DNA of 12,117 bases, taken from Acidobacteriaceae bacterium. GTDB lineage: Bacteria; Acidobacteriota; Terriglobia; Terriglobales; Acidobacteriaceae. Location: positions 1 through 12,117 of the forward strand of contig JAUTWY010000459.1 of assembly GCA_030838305.1 (NCBI GenBank), read 5' to 3'. How positions within the stretch are numbered: position 1 is the first letter of the stretch; the number at the start of each line of letters is the position of its first letter. Positions 6,490 to 12,117 of this stretch are shown here, in pieces. The notes beneath the pieces are model-generated. The model worked only from the letters and a program-made list of their open reading frames with translations. It did not search any database and was not told the DNA's origin. Both the position numbers and the translations under genes were made by a program.

Positions 6490-8112
6490 TTAAGCCGCAG
6501 CCCCCGCTTGCATCGGCCGCTGCAGCCTACCGCTAATCGCCGTCAGCACAACTCCAATTACTCCCACCTGCAACGCCAACCCAACATAAGTTGCTGCGGG
6601 AAACGCGAGGCCGTAGCGATGCGTGTCGAATACTTGCGCCGGAGTGAGGAGCGCAGCCATCCAATGCCCCGCCGCCTCCGACGAAACCGCGCCAATCGTC
6701 GCCAGCACGGCTGCGGCGGCGTAATACAGGCAAAGGTACAAAAATCCTTTTACCACGGGCTGTCGCAGACGCGTGAGCATGCACCATTGCAAGAACAAAA
6801 CATCGCGCGTCACAAATACCAGCACCACCAGCAACTGCACCGCCGCCGTCTGCAACGTGCTCCTTTCCAAAGGAAGTGCATGCCCCCAAACCAACAAGCC
6901 TGCAACCATCAATGCGTACGCAACGGTCGCCGAGATTCCCAGCCAGGGCCAGGACAACCCATCATCCGCGAATACTGATCCCACGCCGGTCGCGCGCGTG
7001 CGACGCCAGATCTTGAGGCGTTCCTGCGGAGTTAGCGTCGCCAGCCCCATCAGAAATAAGATGAGGCCGTTCATGACTACCGCAAACGTCGCGAGCGTTC
7101 TAGCATCGTGGAACCAGCCAGACCGCGCGTCCGCAGACCAGGATGAGCCAAAGACCGGCGATGGCCGAAGCAGCGCATAAATCAGAGAATTCAGGAACGC
7201 CGCACACGCTACGGCCTGCCATCGCGACAGCGGACGGATCTCCGGATAGTCGCGCTTTAAATTCCGTAGCAGCATCACCGCCAGCCATGCGCTAAACGAT
7301 CCGCACAGCAGAACGCACATCAGGAGCCATGGCACTGTGTGTCCGAACAACACGGGGAGTGCCGACAGGAGAGAAGATTCTTCACTGGGAATCAGTCCGA
7401 AAAAGACCATCAGCGGACTGAACGCGGCCAGTCCCGGGAGTCCGACTGTCCGCATCTGGAACATCATCACTGTGACGAAATACAAACCGAGGGCGCCGAT
7501 CAGGCCAACCCCGCGCGTGCGGCTCTCCAAAAGCGTCGAGAGCCACATCCCGCCCAAGCCAAGGAATAGCGAAGTCATCGCGAGATAGACGTAGACGGAG
7601 AGCACGGTGCCGAAAGGCAAGCCACCGGCCAGTCCGGCGATTAGCGTTATGGGAGCGGCACAGAGCGCAGCGAAGTAAACCAGCACAGGCTCGCCCAACA
7701 ATTTCCCGATTAGAATCTCCCCCGGAGTGAGCCGGGTGACGCGTTGAAACTCCCAAGTCTTGCGATCCCGCTCTCCGGAAATCGATTGCGCGCACGAAAA
7801 CAAAGTCCAGAAGGTGAGTGCCGCGCCCTGCATTCCGATCAGCCACTTGTAAAACAGCATCCAGGTTTTGCCGGCAAGGTCTTGCTGCGCTTGCGCTAGC
7901 CGCTGTCTCCAGGCTTCCGTTCCGTAAAGCTCCGATGCGCGCCGCAGGCTTTCTACGAGTTCCCGTTCGCTGCTCCAGCATGCCAACCCAACCAGCGCAC
8001 AGACCACCAACACCAGAGCTCCAACGGTGATGGCTCGCACCGTGCGCAGTTCGGCACGCCGGTGCCTGACAAATTCAGGATTTCTCCAGACCTTCATCAC
8101 ATCGCCAGGCAT
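6490..8112 (-). CDS. ABC-2 type transporter permease
   Basis: The 540-residue integral membrane protein is the likely channel partner of the ATPase encoded just upstream. It has about twelve hydrophobic segments: one near the N-terminus (about 28-48), five or six between about 92 and 242, and the rest spread from 262 to 527. A cytoplasmic segment SISGERDRKTWEFQRVTRLT followed by PGEILIGKLLG (about 111-141) is the coupling region typical of ABC-2 permeases. The length and helix number suggest two fused halves. The start is set at the ATG at 8112: GAGGTGAT (8123-8116), an extended Shine-Dalgarno match, is well spaced for it, and the stop of the ATPase gene shares its A (TGATG). A GTG three bases earlier is possible. 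The substrate is unknown. Confidence 0.9.
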   Translation of the reverse strand: MPGDVMKVWRNPEFVRHRRAELRTVRAITVGALVLVVCALVGLACWSSERELVESLRRASELYGTEAWRQRLAQAQQDLAGKTWMLFYKWLIGMQGAALTFWTLFSCAQSISGERDRKTWEFQRVTRLTPGEILIGKLLGEPVLVYFAALCAAPITLIAGLAGGLPFGTVLSVYVYLAMTSLFLGLGGMWLSTLLESRTRGVGLIGALGLYFVTVMMFQMRTVGLPGLAAFSPLMVFFGLIPSEESSLLSALPVLFGHTVPWLLMCVLLCGSFSAWLAVMLLRNLKRDYPEIRPLSRWQAVACAAFLNSLIYALLRPSPVFGSSWSADARSGWFHDARTLATFAVVMNGLILFLMGLATLTPQERLKIWRRTRATGVGSVFADDGLSWPWLGISATVAYALMVAGLLVWGHALPLERSTLQTAAVQLLVVLVFVTRDVLFLQWCMLTRLRQPVVKGFLYLCLYYAAAAVLATIGAVSSEAAGHWMAALLTPAQVFDTHRYGLAFPAATYVGLALQVGVIGVVLTAISGRLQRPMQAGAAA

Positions 8113-9041
8113 CACATCACCTCGTGCGTCGAGAGCTTCATGTAAAGTTCTTCGACCGTCTGCTTCATTTCCCTAAAGGACGTCACTCTTACGCCGGCTG
8201 CAATCAATCCAGCAAGCACTGGCGCCAAATCTTCTTCCGGCCCGGCAAAGCCGAACGCGCCGCCGCTATCAGTCAACTTCGCCTCCGAAATTCGCGGTTC
8301 GCGCCGTAATTGCTCCTGTACCACTGCCAGCGAATCTCCGGACCAACTCAAGCGAACTAGCCGCGTAGGACTTTCCGCCGCCGTAACCTCCGAGATGCGT
8401 CCGCTTCGGACCATACGGCCTCTTTCCATGATGCCAATCGAGGTGCAGAAGCCTTCCAGTTCGGTCAGGATGTGCGACGAGATCAGAATGGTCGCTCCCT
8501 GATCGCGCAGCGACAGCAGAAGGTTGCGCAGCTCAAGCCGCGCTTTTGGATCCAGCCCCGACGCTGGCTCATCGAGCAGCAGCACTTTCGGGCGGTGAAT
8601 AAGCGCGCGCGCAATGCCAAGGCGCTGCTTCATCCCGCGCGACAATCCGCGAATCATCGCGTCGCGTTTCACGTCCAGGTTCACCTGCGCAATCACTTCG
8701 GTGACCCGCGCCGGAATGTCACTCTCCGGCATTTTGTAAGCGTGCGCAAAATAGTCGAGATACTCCCACACCTTCAAATCTTCATACACGGCAAAAAAGT
8801 CGGAGAGATATCCAATATGTTGTTGCGCCTTTTCTGGTTCGCGCGCCACATCCACACCCGCCACCAGTGCGCGGCCCATCGTGGGCGCCAGTAGACCGCA
8901 GGTCATGCGGATCGTGGTTGTCTTGCCCGCACCATTTGGGCCGATCAAGCCATAGATTTCTCCTTGCGGAATCGTCAAGTCCAAATCATCCACGGCCAGC
9001 ACATTGTCGTACTCTTTGCGAAGATGAAAAAGTTCGATCAC
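8112..9041 (-). CDS. ABC transporter ATP-binding protein
   Basis: The 309-residue ATPase powers the adjacent permease. Walker A is GPNGAGKT (34-41), Walker B is VLLLDEP (153-159), the D-loop is SGLD (161-164), and the switch histidine is H190. The signature loop is LSRGMKQR (133-140) instead of LSGGQ. The Q-loop position reads IGYLSDFFAVYEDL, with Asp where Gln is usual. I recall similar DFF variants in ABC-2 ATPases of Acidobacteria and Planctomycetes. After about residue 225 there is a C-terminal domain common in the CcmA/NatA-like group. The start is a GTG giving the standard MIELFHLRKEY N-terminus, but no good ribosome site precedes it. It forms a tight two-gene operon with the permease gene. 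The direction of transport and substrate cannot be read from sequence. Confidence 0.95.
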   Translation of the reverse strand: MIELFHLRKEYDNVLAVDDLDLTIPQGEIYGLIGPNGAGKTTTIRMTCGLLAPTMGRALVAGVDVAREPEKAQQHIGYLSDFFAVYEDLKVWEYLDYFAHAYKMPESDIPARVTEVIAQVNLDVKRDAMIRGLSRGMKQRLGIARALIHRPKVLLLDEPASGLDPKARLELRNLLLSLRDQGATILISSHILTELEGFCTSIGIMERGRMVRSGRISEVTAAESPTRLVRLSWSGDSLAVVQEQLRREPRISEAKLTDSGGAFGFAGPEEDLAPVLAGLIAAGVRVTSFREMKQTVEELYMKLSTHEVM

Positions 9042-9100
9042 GGTTCGGTTCGCTCGAAAGCGCCTCCCATTGACTTATGCCCGAAGATCAGACGAATTGC

Positions 9101-9117
9101 CTGGAACAACGTTCTAG
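9101..9117. promoter_or_regulatory. Candidate operator dyad upstream of the ABC operon
   Basis: CTGGAAC-AAC-GTTCTAG is a near-perfect 7+3+7 dyad (six of seven pairs), 60 bases before the GTG of the ATPase gene. Half-site TGGAACAAC recurs in inverted orientation around 9194-9202. The arrangement resembles a repressor binding site, but no regulator gene is adjacent. Confidence 0.35.
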
Positions 9118-9383
9118 ATAAATATCGACACCCGTGAATACGCAAACCACAAGAAAATAGTTCCGTTTTGATTCCAGACAGAACACACGGTTGTTGTTCC
9201 ACGCTTTGAGAACGAATTGATTGCGCTTTCTTGCTACCGGAAGTGCGCGCGATTCGTCCATATGGGTGTAATCGGAAGTTACCAGAAACGCGTGGAACTT
9301 TCGGTGAGGCGCCTTCGTAGCATGGGGAGCAGTGCGGAGGTGAAGCAGGCCGGATTTTTCGGAAATCAATTTTGCGGGGTTTA

Positions 9384-9462
9384 GGGGATTCCCTCACTCT
9401 CGGTTTGGCGGCCCAGGTGAGAGAACCCCCGTGCACAGCGCGACAGGCGTTGCGGCGTGTCG
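9384..9462 (+). promoter_or_regulatory. Possible structured leader upstream of the small secreted protein gene
   Basis: GGGG (9384-9387) and CCCC (9426-9429) close a stem that also pairs CTCAC (9393-9397) with GTGAG (9417-9421), with an internal loop. A second hairpin pairs CGACA (9441-9445) with TGTCG (9458-9462). It does not fit any riboswitch consensus I could recall, and GC-rich DNA yields such stems by chance. Confidence 0.2.
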
Positions 9463-9588
9463 GCTGAACCCCGGCGGTTGCATTGTAGGCGATTCGCGGC
9501 AAAACACAAAGGTTTTCTCGCGCAAGTCGTGAACCGGGCCGCCCCAACCGTTCCCCGACGAGATTCAGGGAAGAAAAAAGGAGCAGTC

Positions 9589-9975
9589 ATGAAGTTCGCG
9601 ACAGTGTCGAAAAGCTTGGTGATGGGGTTGGCATTATTGTTGGCATCGAGTGCCTCTGCAGCTACCAAGGCCAGCCTGCAGCTTAACAATCCAGTTCTAG
9701 TCAACGGAACCACGCTGAAACCGGGCGAGTACAAAGTACAGTGGGAAGGCAGCGGCCCCAATGTCGAGCTAAGCATCATGCAAGGCAAGAACGTGCTGGC
9801 AAAAGTGCCCGCGCATGTGGTGGACCTGCAAACGCCATCCCCGAACGACGCAGCAGTAACCCGCAAGAACGATAGCGGACCAAACACCCTGGCCGGTGTC
9901 CGGTTCCAGGGAAAGAAATTCGCCATCGAGCTAGGCGAGGCCAGCGACGGCATGCAGGCAGGTTCGAGCAAGTAA
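9589..9975 (+). CDS. Small secreted protein of unknown function
   Basis: The 128-residue protein begins with a clear signal peptide (MKFATVSKSLVMGLALLLAS, then SASA before ATKASL). The mature part of about 100 residues is predicted to be beta-rich. It contains LNNPVLVNGTTLKPGEYKV (about 31-49), VELSIMQGKNVLAKVPAHVV, and a C-terminal VRFQGKKFAIELGEA. I recall similar small secreted proteins with the PxxLNGxxLxPGxYxVxW pattern in many Acidobacteria, with no known function. The ATG at 9589 is chosen because AAAAGGAG ends five bases upstream and the signal peptide begins there. No catalytic residues or cofactor motifs are visible. It is convergent with the PEGA-domain gene, separated by a long hairpin. 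Confidence 0.85.
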   Translation: MKFATVSKSLVMGLALLLASSASAATKASLQLNNPVLVNGTTLKPGEYKVQWEGSGPNVELSIMQGKNVLAKVPAHVVDLQTPSPNDAAVTRKNDSGPNTLAGVRFQGKKFAIELGEASDGMQAGSSK

Positions 9976-9990
9976 CTGCAATTGGGGAAT

Positions 9991-10030
9991 TCAATCACTA
10001 AGGGGAGCCAATGGCCCCCTTAGTGATTGA
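9991..10030. terminator. Long stem-loop between convergent genes
   Basis: Fifteen bases at 9991-10005 (TCAATCACTAAGGGG) pair exactly with 10016-10030. After a one-base bulge, GCC (10007-10009) pairs with GGC (10013-10015) around AAT. It starts 16 bases after one stop codon and ends 41 bases before the other, so it probably serves as a two-way terminator. No T-run follows on either side. The right arm merges into degenerate eight-base repeats (10023-10046). Confidence 0.7.
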
Positions 10031-10071
10031 GTGATTAAGTGGTTGATGGATTTTGGGGCTTCATCATTTAC

Positions 10072-10959
10072 TTATGGATTCGCGGCCTTCTCCAACTCGG
10101 CGTTCAGATGGACGCTGCTGCCACTGCTGACCTTGAGTTTGCGCTCCCAGTCTTTGAATCCCGTTTTCTTCAGCGAGACGGTGTGCTCGCCTTCTGTGAC
10201 TTGTACGTCGGAAGGCGTGTTGCCCACAAAATTGCCATCGACCTCAACGTCGGCGCCCGGCGGATCAGACACTAGCTGAAGCTTGCTTGTTACTGAGACA
10301 GCGCTCGGGGTGGGGCCGGTCGCCGCCGTGGCCGACTGAAATTTCGCGATGTCCAGCTTCATATCTCCATTGACGTACGCTGTGACCTCTGTTCCCTTGG
10401 GAATCGTGATGTCTTTGCCGTGCATGAAGAGAAAGAAAGGAGCGGCAGGGAAGAAGAGAATGCCCGTTGCCACCATTCCACCCACCATGGCTCCCGTGTG
10501 ACCGCCACCCTTAACATCCTTGACGGCTCGCAGAGGCGCCTTTTCGCTGCTCAGCAGCTTTACATAGTCGATGTTAATGTCGAGCTTTCCGCCACGAGCC
10601 ATTCTCCTCTTCGCCTGCGCTTCAGTCACCGTCGCGAAGGCCAGTCCTCCTTTTGAAATGACGGGAGTACCATTTACGCTGATGTCCTCCAGAACTTCAA
10701 AGTCCACCGTATCGCCGGTATGAGCATCGGCGGAGGAGACGGTGCGATTGATGCGCAGTTTCACGGGCGTTCCCTCTTCGAGGACAAATCCCTTCGCCGA
10801 CGTAACATTCGAATTCTGACTCCCCGGCTGCGGTGCCGCTTGCTCGGCGGGTTGTTGCGCAGTAGCGGGAGTTTGAGGGTCTGCTGTCTGAGCAACTGAA
10901 GAGCAACTTAGAAATAGAAATAGAGATAGCAACGCCAGCACACACCCATGACTTTTCAC
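10072..10959 (-). CDS. Secreted PEGA-domain protein
   Basis: The 295-residue protein carries a signal peptide ending near SCSSVAQ, then a Gln/Pro/Ala-rich linker (about 25-52). A beta-rich domain follows, with the segment LEEGTPVKLRINRTVSSADA (about 60-79) and HTGDTVDFEVLED. Next come a glycine-rich hydrophobic stretch (about 155-181, TGAMVGGMVATGILFFPAAP) and IPKGTEVTAYVNGD. The C-terminal 65 residues form a PEGA domain (PPGADVEVDGNFVGNTP at 233-249), a fold found on surface proteins. It presumably acts in the periplasm or envelope; its precise role is unknown. The start is set at the GTG at 10959 because GGAGG lies five bases upstream. A TTG 18 bases earlier would overlap that ribosome site. 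A strong promoter lies about 60 bases upstream. Confidence 0.9.
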   Translation of the reverse strand: MKSHGCVLALLSLFLFLSCSSVAQTADPQTPATAQQPAEQAAPQPGSQNSNVTSAKGFVLEEGTPVKLRINRTVSSADAHTGDTVDFEVLEDISVNGTPVISKGGLAFATVTEAQAKRRMARGGKLDINIDYVKLLSSEKAPLRAVKDVKGGGHTGAMVGGMVATGILFFPAAPFFLFMHGKDITIPKGTEVTAYVNGDMKLDIAKFQSATAATGPTPSAVSVTSKLQLVSDPPGADVEVDGNFVGNTPSDVQVTEGEHTVSLKKTGFKDWERKLKVSSGSSVHLNAELEKAANP

Positions 10960-11021
10960 CGCTACCTCCGCCCACAACTATGTTGAGAATGCTTAAGGGG
11001 AAAATCTCTGCGGGACAAGTC

Positions 11022-11049
11022 ATTATCCCCTTGGCGGAAAAGATGTCAA
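11022..11049 (-). promoter_or_regulatory. Strong sigma70-type promoter for the PEGA-protein gene
   Basis: Read on the minus strand, TTGACA (11049-11044, six of six) and GATAAT (11027-11022, five of six) are 16 bases apart. Transcription would begin near 11015, leaving a leader of about 55 bases before the GTG at 10959 with its GGAGG ribosome site. Confidence 0.75.
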
Positions 11050-11370
11050 CGCAAATCTGCGCAGCAGTCGCCTTCAAGAACAATGTCAAACGTTCGATCA
11101 GAGGGCGCGGTAGGGCCCGAAGACGAGGCGTGGGAGTGGGTATCTACGGCACGGCTGAAGTCTTCGAGGCCAGGAAATATTGGGGGACGACCGACCGCCA
11201 GCGGGTCAATCTAGTCCAAGTCATGGACAGGGCCGCGCCGTCTTCCTCGCGGCGACTCTCGTTACTTTGTCCAGAATCTCTTCGCTGGTCTCCATGTTTC
11301 TTTTTCCGATCCTGCCGTGTATTGCTTCGTCTTTTAAATGATAGTGATCACCACCAACAACGGGCGTCAG

Positions 11371-11387
11371 CCCTGGGCTATCCAGGG
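11371..11387. repeat. Short stem-loop repeat
   Basis: CCCTGG (11371-11376) and CCAGGG (11382-11387) flank GCTAT. The preceding bases also allow AGCCC/GGGCT pairing. It looks like the other short intergenic palindromes in this window. Confidence 0.4.
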
Positions 11388-11590
11388 TAGCCTATCTGTA
11401 GCCCTGATCAGATGTTCCTCTGTCCTCACTCGCATGGGGAGGCTGCGGGGGACGGGCGTTTTCCTAGGACCGCGCGGCTGTACATCCGGCACCTACATTC
11501 CCAGATTAGGAAAGTTGGCCTATGGAAGGAAAGGTCAGATGTCACAGGCACACAAAATTTTCTGTGGAAAACCGCTGAGCGAAAACGCGC

Positions 11591-11648
11591 CGGCTAAAAG
11601 CCGTTGCTGATCTCGGTCGGACTTCGCGGCGCGACTGGAAGTCGCGCC
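11591..11648. repeat. Stem-loop pair downstream of the moeB-like gene
   Basis: CGGC/GCCG (11591-11603) is followed by GGCGCGAC (11628-11635) and its exact complement (11641-11648) around TGGAA. The second is 40 bases past the stop codon of the leftward gene. No T-run follows, so it may be a repeat unit like 5007-5027 rather than an intrinsic terminator. Confidence 0.5.
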
Positions 11649-11688
11649 ATTTCAAATCGAAGTCGAAGGTCCGCTTCCCGCGCGGGTG

Positions 11689-12117
11689 TCAGTACTTCGG
11701 CACCTTGGGATCGACGCGCTCCGCCCAGGCGTTGATTCCGCCGGCGAGGTTGTGAACCTTCCTAAAGCCAGACTGCTGGAGGAACTCGACGGCTTTCGCG
11801 CTGCGTCCACCCATCTTGCAGTGGACGACGATTTCCCGGCTGGAGTCGAGTTCGTTCACGCGCTTGGGCAGGTCGTTCAACGGGATGAGATATCCGCCGA
11901 GATTGGATATTTGATATTCGTGAGGCTCGCGCACATCGAGGACAAAGAGATCCTCTTTCGCATCCAGACGGCGTTTCAGTTCTTCGACTTGAATTTCCGG
12001 AATTCCTGCTCCCACCGGTTTTTCCTCCCCGCGAATGCCGCAGAATTGGTCGTAGTCTATCAGCTTGGTCACGGTGGGAAGCGTGCCGCACACCGGGCAA
12101 TCTGGATTTTTGCGCAG
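11689..12117 (-). CDS. moeB: MoeB/ThiF-type sulfur-carrier adenylyltransferase with C-terminal rhodanese domain (3' end only)
   Basis: The last 142 codons of a leftward gene are present. The first visible residues, LRKNPDCPVCG, match the second zinc-binding CxxC and end of the E1-like adenylyltransferase domain of MoeB (E. coli has RNPGCEVCG there). After a linker (IDYDQFCGI), a rhodanese domain spans about visible residues 40-138, with LDVREPHEY, the active-site loop HCKMGGRS (Cys100, codon at 11820-11818) and LAGGINAWA. MoeB activates the C-terminal glycine of MoaD for sulfur transfer in molybdopterin synthesis; fused rhodanese domains supply the sulfur. The family also serves thiamine or cysteine sulfur-carrier proteins, so the exact partner is uncertain without the N-terminal part, which lies outside the window. 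The open frame continues to the window edge with no start needed. Confidence 0.88.
   Translation of the reverse strand: MRKNPDCPVCGTLPTVTKLIDYDQFCGIRGEEKPVGAGIPEIQVEELKRRLDAKEDLFVLDVREPHEYQISNLGGYLIPLNDLPKRVNELDSSREIVVHCKMGGRSAKAVEFLQQSGFRKVHNLAGGINAWAERVDPKVPKY

Larger units (their letters stand above)
9042..9588. other. Divergent intergenic region of about 547 bases
   Basis: This gap must carry the promoters for the leftward ABC operon and the rightward secreted protein gene. I found no convincing -35/-10 pair for either. A reading frame on the minus strand (9038-9547) is open, but its predicted protein has no recognisable features. A dyad at 9101-9117 and two possible hairpins at 9384-9462 are the only structures I would point to. 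Confidence 0.5.
10960..11688. other. Intergenic region of about 0.73 kb without a supported gene
   Basis: Apart from the PEGA-gene promoter, I see only short stem-loops here: GCCGCG/CGCGGC at 11232-11253, CCCTGG/CCAGGG at 11371-11387 and an 8-bp stem at 11628-11648. Open frames on the plus strand give Arg/Ser-rich translations with no protein-like pattern. No tRNA, rRNA or transposase remnant is recognisable. Confidence 0.5.

Noticed and set aside
9384..9480. Possible riboswitch (c-di-AMP, glycine or TPP type) upstream of the small secreted protein gene
   Set aside because: Some words looked suggestive, but none of the conserved core sequences I know could be aligned; only generic stems remain.
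9038..9547. 169-codon minus-strand open frame running into the ABC ATPase start (GTGA overlap)
   Set aside because: The overlap suggests coupling, but the translation is Arg/Ser/Pro-rich with no recognisable domain, and no ribosome site precedes its start.
10980..11390. 136-codon plus-strand open frame in the gap beside the PEGA gene
   Set aside because: It runs antisense over the strong PEGA-gene promoter and has a low-complexity Arg/Ser-rich translation without motifs.

Overview
The window looks like a chromosomal segment of an Acidobacteriota bacterium (order Terriglobales or a relative). This is inferred from moderately GC-rich DNA (judged by eye), the housekeeping order rplU-rpmA-obgE-nadD-rsfS, a lysine-rich tail on L21, a secreted PEGA-domain protein of a type I recall from that phylum, and intergenic gaps full of short perfect stem-loops. 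No 16S gene or database search supports the assignment. I see no insertion sequence, phage gene, CRISPR array, tRNA or rRNA.

Positions 1-5738 are the housekeeping block, read leftward: a promoter (5709-5738), rplU (L21), rpmA (L27), obgE, nadD and the first 24 codons of a probable rsfS. These genes serve ribosome assembly and silencing and NAD synthesis, and in many bacteria they are adjacent. Here a 756-residue membrane hybrid histidine kinase (1119-3389) lies on the opposite strand between obgE and nadD. It separates nadD-rsfS from the ribosomal promoter and ends 7 bases from the obgE stop. The kinase has a DUF4118-like membrane region, PAS, HisKA, HATPase and receiver domains, and a C-terminal PilZ-like domain.

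Positions 5747-6269 hold a secreted NTF2/SnoaL-like protein gene transcribed rightward, divergent from rplU. Positions 6490-9041 hold a two-gene ABC-2 type transporter read leftward, the ATPase followed by a 540-residue permease with a one-base stop/start overlap. A 547-base gap with a candidate operator dyad and possible leader hairpins separates it from a small secreted protein gene (9589-9975). That gene converges on a secreted PEGA-domain protein gene (10072-10959) through a long hairpin. The PEGA gene has a strong sigma70-type promoter at 11022-11049. A largely non-coding gap of about 0.7 kb follows. The window ends inside a MoeB/ThiF-type adenylyltransferase with a C-terminal rhodanese domain.

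The items most worth a second look are the kinase-PilZ fusion and its antisense position inside a conserved cluster, the stem-loop repeats placed between ribosomal-protein genes, and the long structured leader of rplU. I do not see a clear new multi-gene system.
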